Source: Clostridia bacterium
Lineage (GTDB): Bacteria; Bacillota_A; Clostridia; Christensenellales; Borkfalkiaceae
Direction: 5' to 3'
DNA length: 18,290 nucleotides
Assembly: GCA_017621955.1 (NCBI GenBank)
Contig: JAGASB010000223.1
Location: 1-18,290, forward strand
In this document: piece after piece, positions 8,415 through 15,742 of the stretch
Layout: every line of letters starts with the position of its first letter
Numbering within the stretch: position 1 is the first letter of the stretch
Translations under genes and position numbers: made by a program
Notes under the pieces: generated by a model
What the model saw: only the letters and a program-made list of their open reading frames with translations
Told to the model about the DNA's origin: nothing
The model's database searches: none

Positions 8415-10700
8415 TTATCTGCCAAACTTTTTCATTAAAATTTGGCGAAGTTCGTCATCGCTTAACTCTTTCTTTTGTTCACGCTTTTTCTCTGCGTCAC
8501 GTCTACCTTGCTTTCTTTCCATATCGGTTTTTTGGTTGCCCACCGCTATACCGTGGGGAAGTTCGGTAGTTTTCATAGTGAGTGAAATTTTCTTCTTGAC
8601 GGTATCAACGCCCAAAACTTTAACTTTAACCAAGTCGCCAACTTTCAATACGTCTGACGGGTGCTTAATGTAATTGTCGGAAATTTGAGAAATATGCACT
8701 AAACCGTCTTGATGAACGCCGATGTCTACGAACACACCAAAGTCGATAACGTTTCTTACCGTACCGTTAATTTCCATACCTTCTTTTAAATCGGCAAGGT
8801 CCATAAGGTCGCTACGGAGTATAGGTTTCGGTAACGTATCACGAATATCACGACCGGGCTTTAATAGTTCTGCAACGATATCTTGAACGGTCGGCACACC
8901 AACGCCACATTCTTTTGCAGCGTTATCCCAACCCTTTTGCTCTATCTTTGCTTTAATATCGCCTATCTTTCCGTTTGCCACGTCGTCAAGCGTATAGCCC
9001 GTGAACGCAAGCAGTTTTTCAACTGCGGGATAACTTTCGGGGTGAACGCCCGTATTATCTAAAACGTTTCCGCCAACGATACGCAAGAACCCTGCGCACT
9101 GCTCAAACGCTTTTGCGCCGAGTTTTTTAACTGACAAAAGGTCTTCTCTTTTAAGGAAAGGTTTTTCCGCCCTATACTTAACGATTTCTTTTGCGATACC
9201 CTTATTTAAGCCTGCAACGTAAGAAAGTAGGCTTGGTGAAGCGGTGTTAAGGTCAACGCCAACGCTATTAACACAGTCTTCAACAACACCGCCCAAAACT
9301 TCTTCAAGTCTTGCTTCGGGCATATCGTGTTGGTACTGACCAACGCCTATTGATTTAACGTCAATTTTTATAAGTTCAGCAAGTGGGTCTTGAAGTCTTC
9401 TTGCGATTGAAACGGCACTTCTTTGCGTAACGTCAAAATCAGGGAATTCTTCCGCACCGAGTTTACTTGCACTGTAAACCGAAGCACCCGCTTCGTTTAC
9501 TACTGCGTACGCCAAATCTCTTCCGCTTTCTTTAATCATATTCGCAACGAAAATTTCACTTTCCTTGCTTGCCGTTCCGTTCCCGATTGAAACGACGTTT
9601 ACTTTATGTTTATCTATAAGTTTTAATAAAACTGCCTTTGCTTCTTCAATTTTGTTTTGGGGTGGCGTAGGATAAACCACCGCCGTATCCAAAACGTTAC
9701 CTTCGCTGTCGATAACAGCAATCTTACAACCCGTTCTGTACGCAGGGTCAAGACCTAAAATAGTCTTGCCTTTTAAAGGTGGCTGTAAAAGAAGCGGACG
9801 AAGATTAACTTCAAACATTTTTATTGCTTGCTCACTTGCCTTTTCGGTAAGTTCGTTTCTAACTTCCCTTTCAACCGACGGGAATATTAGCCTTGAATAA
9901 GCGTCCGCACAAGCAAGTGCAACCACGTTTGCGCACTCCGTTTGATTTTTAACGTATACGCTTTTAACCGCTTCGATAAACGCTTCGGTATCAACCGTAA
10001 CCGAAACCTTTAAACACTCTTCATTTTCGCCACGGTTGACTGCAAGAATTCTATGCGACGGAATTTTAGCAATTTTTTCACTGTAATCAGCGTACATATC
10101 GTACGTTTTTGCGTTTTCGTTTTCCAAAAGTTTACAAGAAAGTTCACCCACTTCAAAAATCTTTTTACGGAGTGTTTTTCTCAGTTCAGCATCGTCCGAA
10201 ACCATTTCTGCAATGATATCAGATGCCCCTGCAATAGCCTTTTCAACACTTTCAACGCCCTTTTCTTCACTGATAAATTCTTGCGCTTTTGCATTAAGGT
10301 CAGCGTCAGTTTGCTCTAAAATAAAATCTGCAAGCGGTTTAAGTCCCTTTTCGGTTGCAACCGATGCACGAGTCTTTCTCTTTTGCTTAAACGGACGGTA
10401 AATATCTTCTGCTTCGGTAAGCGTTTCTGCCCCTGCAAGCGCAATCATAATTTCGTCAGTCATCTTGCCCTGTTCGGTGATTGATGCGGCGATTTCTTCC
10501 TTTCTTTTATCTAAGTTTCTTAAATACTTTAATCTATCTGAAAATTCACGAAGCACTTGGTCGTCGCAAGACCCCGTCATTTCTTTACGGTATCTTGCAA
10601 TAAACGGAATGGTGTTACCTTCATCTATAAGCGATATAATATTTGCAGAGTGGTCTGCACGCAAGCTGAATTCTTTTGATAATTTTAACGAATAGTCCAT
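8415..10700 (-). CDS. tex: Tex family RNA-binding transcription accessory protein
   Basis: This 761-residue protein is of the Tex/Spt6-related family, cytoplasmic and nucleic-acid binding. The N-terminal helical region contains ARYRKEMTGSCDD (35-47). The YqgF/RNase H-like domain starts near residue 312 with GLDPAYRTGCKIAVI. GVGQYQHDM (452-460) and the helix-hairpin-helix block follow, including NTASPSLLSYVAGL (485-498). The S1 domain spans about 640-710 with FGVFVDIGVHQDGLVHIS. The charged C-terminal tail (about 722-761) is typical. Tex affects transcript turnover and expression in several bacteria; the exact mechanism is not settled. The ATG at 10700 has AAAGG seven bases upstream and starts two bases after the rarA stop, so the two are co-transcribed. 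No odd features. Confidence 0.97.
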   Translation of the reverse strand: MDYSLKLSKEFSLRADHSANIISLIDEGNTIPFIARYRKEMTGSCDDQVLREFSDRLKYLRNLDKRKEEIAASITEQGKMTDEIMIALAGAETLTEAEDIYRPFKQKRKTRASVATEKGLKPLADFILEQTDADLNAKAQEFISEEKGVESVEKAIAGASDIIAEMVSDDAELRKTLRKKIFEVGELSCKLLENENAKTYDMYADYSEKIAKIPSHRILAVNRGENEECLKVSVTVDTEAFIEAVKSVYVKNQTECANVVALACADAYSRLIFPSVEREVRNELTEKASEQAIKMFEVNLRPLLLQPPLKGKTILGLDPAYRTGCKIAVIDSEGNVLDTAVVYPTPPQNKIEEAKAVLLKLIDKHKVNVVSIGNGTASKESEIFVANMIKESGRDLAYAVVNEAGASVYSASKLGAEEFPDFDVTQRSAVSIARRLQDPLAELIKIDVKSIGVGQYQHDMPEARLEEVLGGVVEDCVNSVGVDLNTASPSLLSYVAGLNKGIAKEIVKYRAEKPFLKREDLLSVKKLGAKAFEQCAGFLRIVGGNVLDNTGVHPESYPAVEKLLAFTGYTLDDVANGKIGDIKAKIEQKGWDNAAKECGVGVPTVQDIVAELLKPGRDIRDTLPKPILRSDLMDLADLKEGMEINGTVRNVIDFGVFVDIGVHQDGLVHISQISDNYIKHPSDVLKVGDLVKVKVLGVDTVKKKISLTMKTTELPHGIAVGNQKTDMERKQGRRDAEKKREQKKELSDDELRQILMKKFGR

Positions 10701-10702
10701 AT

Positions 10703-12010
10703 TTATACCTTTTTACCTTTTCTTTTTCTAATTTCTTTAACGGTGTTTTCATAGCCGTTGTTTTTTGGATTATAATAAACTTTACCCTTTAACTTGTCGG
10801 GTAAATACTGCTGGTCAACGTATCCACCAAAATCGTGTGGATATTTATAGTTAGCAGTGTTTTTCTTATCTTCGCTAGATGCGAAAACGTAATTTTTAAG
10901 ATGTGGTGGAACGTTGTCGTCCTTGACGTTTACAGCGTCGGCTTCTGCCGAATACATCGCCTCAACTACCGTGTTTGATTTTTCGGCTTCACAAACGTAA
11001 ATTACCGCTTGTGATAACGGAATAAGCCCTTCGGGCAGTCCTAAGTTTTGGTATGCTGTTAGCACACTTGTTGCCACCACTAATGCGTTGGGGTCTGCCA
11101 TACCCACGTCTTCTGCTGCGTGAACTACCACACGCCTTGCAAGAAGTAATGGTTCGCAACCGCCCTTAATCAATCTTTGCATATAGTATAGTGCAGCGTT
11201 CGCATCGCTTCCCCTTAGACTTTTACAAAACGCAGACAATATGTCATAGTAAAGATTTTCATCAAACGATAACGCTTTTTGCTGTATACTCTCTTCTGCA
11301 TCTTTAAGTGTAACGGTTATTTTTCCATTATCATCAGGGGCGGTGGTCAGCGTTGCAAGTTCAAGTGCGTTATACGCTACTCTTAAATCACCTGCCGATG
11401 CTTTTGCGATATGTTCTAACGCTTCTTCTTTAAAATCTAAGTCGTAATTTCCAAGTCCGTTCACCTTATCGTTAAGCGCTTTTTTAAGTGCCTTTATAAT
11501 GTTTTGTTCGGACAAGCGTTTAAGTTCAAACACCCTACACCTTGAAACGATAGCGGGTGTCATTGCCGCATAGGGATTTTCAGTGGTTGAACCTATAAAA
11601 ATAATATCGCCCTTTTCTATTGCAGGAAGCAAACTGTCGCTTTGCGTTTTATTAAACCTATGGCACTCATCTAATAAAAGATAAGTTTTCTTGCCGTACA
11701 GTTTTGCGCTAGTTTGAGCATCTTCAACAACCTTTTTAACGTCGGCAACGCCACTGTTTACGGCGTTTAGTTTAACAAAGTTTCCGTCCGTGCCGTTTGC
11801 TATAACGTTGGCAAGCGTGGTCTTACCACAACCGGGGGGTCCCCAAAAAATACAACTGCCAAGCCTGTCAAGTTTTATCGCACGGCGAAGCAAGCCCGTT
11901 TCGGACACGATATGCTCTTGCCCTAAAAAATCCGAAAGCGTTTTTGCACGCATACGCTCTGCAAGTGGTACGTTTTTATTTTTGTCTACTGCTAAATCAA
12001 ATAAATCCAT
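10703..12010 (-). CDS. rarA: Replication-associated recombination protein RarA (MgsA), AAA+ ATPase
   Basis: This 435-residue AAA+ ATPase related to clamp loaders and Werner-helicase-interacting protein acts at stalled replication forks. Visible are the Walker A GPPGCGKT (57-64), Walker B LLLDE (111-115), sensor-1 GSTTENP (140-146), the arginine-finger region SRCRV (about 156-160), and the C-terminal tetramerisation region ending with a QQYLPDKLKGKVYY block. The length is normal. No Shine-Dalgarno sequence precedes the ATG at 12010. The upstream promoter places the predicted transcription start on the A of that ATG, suggesting a leaderless mRNA. It is the first gene of the rarA-tex pair and is divergent from spoVV with 53 bases between start codons. 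Confidence 0.97.
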   Translation of the reverse strand: MDLFDLAVDKNKNVPLAERMRAKTLSDFLGQEHIVSETGLLRRAIKLDRLGSCIFWGPPGCGKTTLANVIANGTDGNFVKLNAVNSGVADVKKVVEDAQTSAKLYGKKTYLLLDECHRFNKTQSDSLLPAIEKGDIIFIGSTTENPYAAMTPAIVSRCRVFELKRLSEQNIIKALKKALNDKVNGLGNYDLDFKEEALEHIAKASAGDLRVAYNALELATLTTAPDDNGKITVTLKDAEESIQQKALSFDENLYYDILSAFCKSLRGSDANAALYYMQRLIKGGCEPLLLARRVVVHAAEDVGMADPNALVVATSVLTAYQNLGLPEGLIPLSQAVIYVCEAEKSNTVVEAMYSAEADAVNVKDDNVPPHLKNYVFASSEDKKNTANYKYPHDFGGYVDQQYLPDKLKGKVYYNPKNNGYENTVKEIRKRKGKKV

Positions 12011-12016
12011 AGATTT

Positions 12017-12045
12017 ATTTTACCATATTGGATATTTTTTTTCAA
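12017..12045 (-). promoter_or_regulatory. rarA promoter, apparently leaderless
   Basis: On the minus strand TTGAAA (12040-12045) and TAAAAT (12017-12022) are 17 bases apart. Six bases separate the -10 element from the rarA ATG, so the predicted start is the first base of the codon. It overlaps the opposing spoVV promoter elements (12030-12058). Confidence 0.65.
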
Positions 12046-12058
12046 GTCATAATACAAT
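12030..12058 (+). promoter_or_regulatory. Sigma-E-like sporulation promoter of spoVV
   Basis: GGATATT (12030-12036) and AATACAAT (12051-12058) are 14 bases apart. The Bacillus subtilis sigma-E consensus is KMATATT, 14-15 bases, CATACAHT; the match is 6 of 7 and 7 of 8 with correct spacing. Five bases lie between the -10 element and the ATG at 12064, so the mRNA would be leaderless or nearly so. spoVV is a known sigma-E gene in B. subtilis, which supports the assignment. No good sigma-A -35 element fits here. Confidence 0.55.
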
Positions 12059-12063
12059 ATAAT

Positions 12064-13041
12064 ATGACTAAAACGTTAAACTCTTTTTTAGAAACCTTAA
12101 TATTTTTCATTTTAATTGCCTTTGCAATTATACTTTCGTTTGCGGGCGACTTTTCTACTGCCGTAATTGACGGTATAAATTTATGGTTTGCGTGCGTTCT
12201 GCCATCGCTTTTTCCATACTTTATCATAACCACTTTATTATCCACCCTAAAAGTTACGGGCAAAATCTCAAACGCACTTTCACCCCTAACCAAACGACTC
12301 TTTAACGTAAACGGCTCTATTGGTTACGCACTTTTTATGAGCATTATTTCAGGCTACCCTATGGGCGCAAAAATAGTTTCCGACCTTAAAGATGGCGGTA
12401 TGCTTACCGACACGGAAGCCACACGCTCAGCCGCACTTTGTTCCACTTCTTCACCCGTGTTCTTAATCGGTAGCGTAGGAAGTCTTATGTTCAAAAACGC
12501 CTTTTTCGGCTTAATGCTTTTTATATGCCACATAATTTCAATAGTTTTAGTAGGCGTTATTTTTTCCTTTTATAAAAGAAAAGAAAAATCGACGGCTAAC
12601 TTTAACGCCTTTACACCAACTAAACTTGATAATCTTTTATACGATAGCGTGTATTCAGCGGTTACTTCTTCGCTTTTGGTGGGTGGTATCATAACGCTTT
12701 TTTACTTGATAACCGAAGTTTTGCTATCGTTTAACGCCCTAAGTCCATTGACCTTTCTTTTTGAAAGCGTTATAGGCGATAAGCATACCGCACAAGGATT
12801 AGTGCTTGGCATTATTGAAAGTACCCGTGGACTAAAAACTCTTGCTGGGGGCGGAATAACCTTTCTTTCTTTGCCCGTTTGTGCGTTTATTTGTGGGTTT
12901 GGCGGTATTTCTGTGATTATGCAGTCGCTTGCGTATCTTAAAAAAGCAAAAATAAAAACCGCCCCGTTCCTTTTTGCAAAGTTACTATCGGCGGTTATAA
13001 ATTTTGTTATCGGTTTGGTTTTTTCCTTACTTTTTATTTAA
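12064..13041 (+). CDS. spoVV: Sporulation integral membrane protein YlbJ / SpoVV
   Basis: This 325-residue polytopic membrane protein has nucleoside-recognition 'Gate' type domains. In spore formers YlbJ, renamed SpoVV, is made in the mother cell and is needed to move dipicolinic acid across the outer forespore membrane. Recognisable segments are the first helix FFILIAFAIILSF, then LWFACVLPSLFPYFIITTLL, then the family hallmark SGYPMGAKIVSDL with CSTSSPVFLIGSVG, and a C-terminal Gate repeat with AGGGITFLSLPVCAFICGFGG. It is shorter than the roughly 400 residues of the Bacillus protein. ATG 12064 is chosen over the TTG at 12028, which lies upstream of the sigma-E-like promoter. There is no Shine-Dalgarno site. 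The 3' end overlaps the convergent coaD by 15 bases. Confidence 0.9.
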   Translation: MTKTLNSFLETLIFFILIAFAIILSFAGDFSTAVIDGINLWFACVLPSLFPYFIITTLLSTLKVTGKISNALSPLTKRLFNVNGSIGYALFMSIISGYPMGAKIVSDLKDGGMLTDTEATRSAALCSTSSPVFLIGSVGSLMFKNAFFGLMLFICHIISIVLVGVIFSFYKRKEKSTANFNAFTPTKLDNLLYDSVYSAVTSSLLVGGIITLFYLITEVLLSFNALSPLTFLFESVIGDKHTAQGLVLGIIESTRGLKTLAGGGITFLSLPVCAFICGFGGISVIMQSLAYLKKAKIKTAPFLFAKLLSAVINFVIGLVFSLLFI

Positions 13042-13506
13042 CTTATCAATATATTCTTCCACTGCCTTAGGAACGTATTCACTAACGTTTCCTTTAAGTT
13101 CTAAGATATTACGCATTGCGCTTGAACTTATATGCACAAGTTCCTTTGGCGTAGGGATATAAAGCGTTGTCATTTTAGGATACATATCACGGTTATAACG
13201 TTCCATCGTGGTTTCATACTTATAATCGTCAAGGTCCCGTATGCCACGCACGTTTACCGTGACACCACTTTCTTTCATAAAATCAACAAGCATACCCGTA
13301 AAGGTTTGAACGTCCACCCTATCGTCACCCAAAAAAGTGTTTTTTATCATATCCGTTCGTTCACTTAAACTGAACATAGGTTTTTTATCGACGTTTACGC
13401 CAACTGCCACCACGACTTTATCAAATATTTCCAAGCATTTTCTTATTACGAATTCGTGGCCTTTGGTAAGTGGGTCAAACGTGCCTGCAAACACGCAAGT
13501 TTTCAT
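13027..13506 (-). CDS. coaD: Phosphopantetheine adenylyltransferase
   Basis: This 159-residue nucleotidyltransferase converts 4'-phosphopantetheine and ATP to dephospho-CoA, the penultimate step of CoA synthesis. The GTFDPLTKGH motif (about residues 8-17) carries the T/HxGH catalytic signature. NVRGIRD and the HISSSAMRNI segment near residues 125-135 complete the active site. The length equals the bacterial norm. The ATG at 13506 has GGGAG just upstream and begins one base after the rsmD stop, so they are translated as a pair. The rsmD-coaD pairing is widespread in Firmicutes. The 3' end overlaps the convergent spoVV, with no terminator hairpin visible between them. Confidence 0.98.
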   Translation of the reverse strand: MKTCVFAGTFDPLTKGHEFVIRKCLEIFDKVVVAVGVNVDKKPMFSLSERTDMIKNTFLGDDRVDVQTFTGMLVDFMKESGVTVNVRGIRDLDDYKYETTMERYNRDMYPKMTTLYIPTPKELVHISSSAMRNILELKGNVSEYVPKAVEEYIDKLNKK

Positions 13507-13507
13507 A

Positions 13508-14041
13508 TTACTCTCCCTTTTTGAAAAAAGTTAAATGTACTCTACCGTATTTTCTTTTATCATAAACGGTAAGTCCGCAAATTTTGTCTTCAAACGGCTT
13601 TTCATCTTCAAAAACGACTATTCCGTCATTGTTTAGCGCACTTTCCACCACGCTTAAAGCCTTTATGCCAAGGTCAGTTTTATACGGTGGGTCAATATAT
13701 ATAACGTCAAACTTGTCCGTTGTCGTTTTTAATAAGGTTATCGCATCGTAATTACTTATACGATACTCATCGTCAACTTTAAGTTTTGCAAGATTTTTTT
13801 TGAGCAGCTCTAAACTCTTTTTAGATGCGTCGTTAAAGGTAACGCTGTTCGCACCCCTTGAAAGTGCTTCTATGCCCATAGCGCCCGTACCACAAAACAA
13901 GTCTAGAAAGTTACTGCCATAAATCTTAAACTGCAATATATTGAAAAGACTTTCCCTAACCTTGTCCGCTGTGGGACGTATATCCGTTCCGCTAAATTCG
14001 TTTAGCGCCCTGCCTTTATATTTACCACCAACTATTCTCAA
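13508..14041 (-). CDS. rsmD: 16S rRNA (guanine(966)-N(2))-methyltransferase RsmD
   Basis: This 177-residue SAM-dependent methyltransferase modifies G966 (E. coli numbering) of 16S rRNA. It has the N-terminal RIVGGKYKGR signature, the RPTADKVRESLFNIL block, the SAM-binding DLFCGTGAMGIEALSRGA, and the catalytic IYIDPPY motif typical of N-MTases acting on guanine or adenine. The start is TTG at 14041, chosen because the expected RIVGG N-terminus follows it directly and a GGAG site lies seven bases upstream, inside the last codons of the preceding membrane-protein gene. It sits between the membrane protein (2-base gap) and coaD (1-base gap). Confidence 0.97.
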   Translation of the reverse strand: MRIVGGKYKGRALNEFSGTDIRPTADKVRESLFNILQFKIYGSNFLDLFCGTGAMGIEALSRGANSVTFNDASKKSLELLKKNLAKLKVDDEYRISNYDAITLLKTTTDKFDVIYIDPPYKTDLGIKALSVVESALNNDGIVVFEDEKPFEDKICGLTVYDKRKYGRVHLTFFKKGE

Positions 14042-14043
14042 AA

Positions 14044-14661
14044 TTATTCTCCGTAAATAGCACGGTGCTTTGCCTTAATCATTTCTTGCTGACGTTCAAT
14101 CTTTTTAGCACCAAGGATATATGATATACCAACAGTCAACATAATTACAGGGATTGCTAAAAGCGCCCAATAATACATATACGGGTCAACCACGATAGGT
14201 GCGTCTTCAACAACGGGAATATTCGCACGAGTAAACGCGAACACCATCATATATATAAACGAAGCGATTACACCCGCACCCGTATTATTTGGTCCGACTG
14301 CAAAAATCAATACCGTATGAATTAAAAGTAGCACAACTAAGGGTACGCAAGATATTCCACCGAATAAAAAGCCTTTCCACGCCTTGTATTCTTCTTTAAG
14401 TTTTAAGGGAAGTTCTTCACCCGTTTCAATAATGCGCATACGCTCTAAGTCGTTTGCAACACGGGCTTTAAGTGCATTTTGTCCGTCTTTATACGACGTT
14501 GCGGCAACGATAAAAACGTAAAGCGCAACGTTTAGCACCAAAAGAACGTACTTTAACCAAACTAAACTTGGGTCGGTAATAGCCATTATGCTAATTGCAA
14601 TCATTGCTGCAAAAAACAAATAGCAAAACGAAATGAACGATTGTTTAATGTAAAACCACAT
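14044..14661 (-). CDS. Five-helix integral membrane protein of unknown function
   Basis: I do not recognise this 205-residue protein. Hydrophobic segments lie at about 8-28, 35-56, 97-122, 128-145 and 161-184. Between helices 2 and 3 is a charged, probably cytoplasmic segment (57-96) with alternating Lys/Glu and a possible amphipathic helix. The C-terminus (185-205) is a basic, Gln/Lys-rich tail, KKIERQQEMIKAKHRAIYGE. There is no signal peptide, no catalytic motif and few cysteines. The ATG at 14661 has an AGGTG site. It begins 8 bases after alr and ends 2 bases before rsmD, so it is embedded in a cell-wall/CoA/rRNA operon. It might be a cell-envelope helper, but that rests only on position. 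Confidence 0.85.
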   Translation of the reverse strand: MWFYIKQSFISFCYLFFAAMIAISIMAITDPSLVWLKYVLLVLNVALYVFIVAATSYKDGQNALKARVANDLERMRIIETGEELPLKLKEEYKAWKGFLFGGISCVPLVVLLLIHTVLIFAVGPNNTGAGVIASFIYMMVFAFTRANIPVVEDAPIVVDPYMYYWALLAIPVIMLTVGISYILGAKKIERQQEMIKAKHRAIYGE

Positions 14662-14669
14662 ATTTTCAC

Positions 14670-15683
14670 CTATGTAACGTATATTTTTTGCGCACGAAGC
14701 GCAACCTTTGTCAAAATTTCATAACTTATCGTGCCGTACTGTTTAGCAAGCACGTCGGCATCTTCTAATATAGGGTAAAACCCTGAAAATAGACCGTTTA
14801 CCGCACTCACGTCCATACACCGATTGTTAAAAATCTCTTGCGTGTTTTTGCGGTCAAGTCCATCGGCATATCCATAACGGACAAGCGAAATATCCCTATC
14901 CTTTTCAGATTTTAAGTCGCCGTAAAGCGCAACGTCATTAGCGTTAAGGTGGCGTGTTTTAAGAACGGGGGCGTACACTTTCATAATCGGTTTAACTTCA
15001 ATTAAACTACTATTAAACGGCTTGTAACCGTAAAGCAATATTCCTATTCTTACCATATCTGCTTGAACGCCTGATAAAAACCCACCGCTTGCCGATATAT
15101 GGCATATTGCTTTATTATTATAACCTTTAACAAGATTATTTGCAAGCAAAAATTTATTTTGCGCAACATTTAACGATTTTTTATTTTGTGGACAAGCAAA
15201 ATGAGAGAACATTCCGCCAAGTTTTACCCTTTCGCTCCCCTTTATCGCCATTAAAATTTCATTTAGTTCTTTTAAGTCGTCAACGCCTGCCCTGTTCATG
15301 CCACTATTAAACTTGACGTGAACGCATACCGTCTTGTTTTGCCGACAGCACTCTTTATCTAGTGCGATTATACTTTCAACTCTTTCAACCGCAGGGGTAA
15401 GCCTATGAAAAACCACGCTATCAAAATCGCAAGTTAAGGGCGGAATAAGAACTAAAATTTCCTTATCTATACCCGAATTACGAAGCGTTATACCTTCTTC
15501 GGTAAGCGCCACCGAAAAACTGTCCACGTCCTTATATAAAGCGTTTGCTACTTTTGATGCACCGTGCCCATAAGCATCAGCCTTTACTACGGCGTTAAAT
15601 TTTACGCCCTTGTTTAGTTTTCCCTTAATCGCCTTAGCGTTTTCTTTTAACGTAAATAAATCTATAACGGCTTTATTTAACAT
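14670..15683 (-). CDS. alr: Alanine racemase
   Basis: This 337-residue PLP enzyme makes D-alanine for peptidoglycan. Lys34 in AVVKADAYGHG binds PLP. FNSGMNRAG (125-133), HISASGGF (195-202) and VRIGILLYGY (211-220) are family landmarks. The second catalytic base is probably Tyr254 in VALYG. GYADG (271-275), CMD (289-291) and GTISYEIL (317-324) also fit. At 337 residues it is some 30-50 shorter than usual, mainly in the C-terminal beta domain and loops, but all key residues appear present. The ATG at 15683 has no Shine-Dalgarno site. A TATTAT at -12 to -7 suggests a leaderless start just after the hpt terminator. It heads the alr - membrane protein - rsmD - coaD operon. Confidence 0.95.
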   Translation of the reverse strand: MLNKAVIDLFTLKENAKAIKGKLNKGVKFNAVVKADAYGHGASKVANALYKDVDSFSVALTEEGITLRNSGIDKEILVLIPPLTCDFDSVVFHRLTPAVERVESIIALDKECCRQNKTVCVHVKFNSGMNRAGVDDLKELNEILMAIKGSERVKLGGMFSHFACPQNKKSLNVAQNKFLLANNLVKGYNNKAICHISASGGFLSGVQADMVRIGILLYGYKPFNSSLIEVKPIMKVYAPVLKTRHLNANDVALYGDLKSEKDRDISLVRYGYADGLDRKNTQEIFNNRCMDVSAVNGLFSGFYPILEDADVLAKQYGTISYEILTKVALRAQKIYVT

Positions 15684-15689
15684 ATTTAT

Positions 15690-15695
15690 ATAATA
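15690..15695 (-). promoter_or_regulatory. Putative -10 element for leaderless alr mRNA
   Basis: Minus-strand TATTAT is followed by six bases and then the alr ATG, so transcription is predicted to begin at the first base of the start codon. No convincing -35 element is present; the expected position falls inside the hpt terminator hairpin. This makes the call weaker than those for rarA and spoVV. Read-through from hpt is the alternative. Confidence 0.4.
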
Positions 15696-15697
15696 TG

Positions 15698-15727
15698 AAA
15701 AACCGACGGAAAAAAGTTTTCCGTCGG
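15698..15727 (-). terminator. Strong intrinsic terminator after hpt
   Basis: A perfect 11-base stem (15703-15713 with 15717-15727) and a 3-base loop are followed on the minus strand by five T residues (15702-15698). The GC-rich outer half of the stem and the U-tract make it a textbook intrinsic terminator, 15 bases past the hpt stop and immediately before alr. Confidence 0.9.
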
Positions 15728-15742
15728 CAATTTATTTATAAA

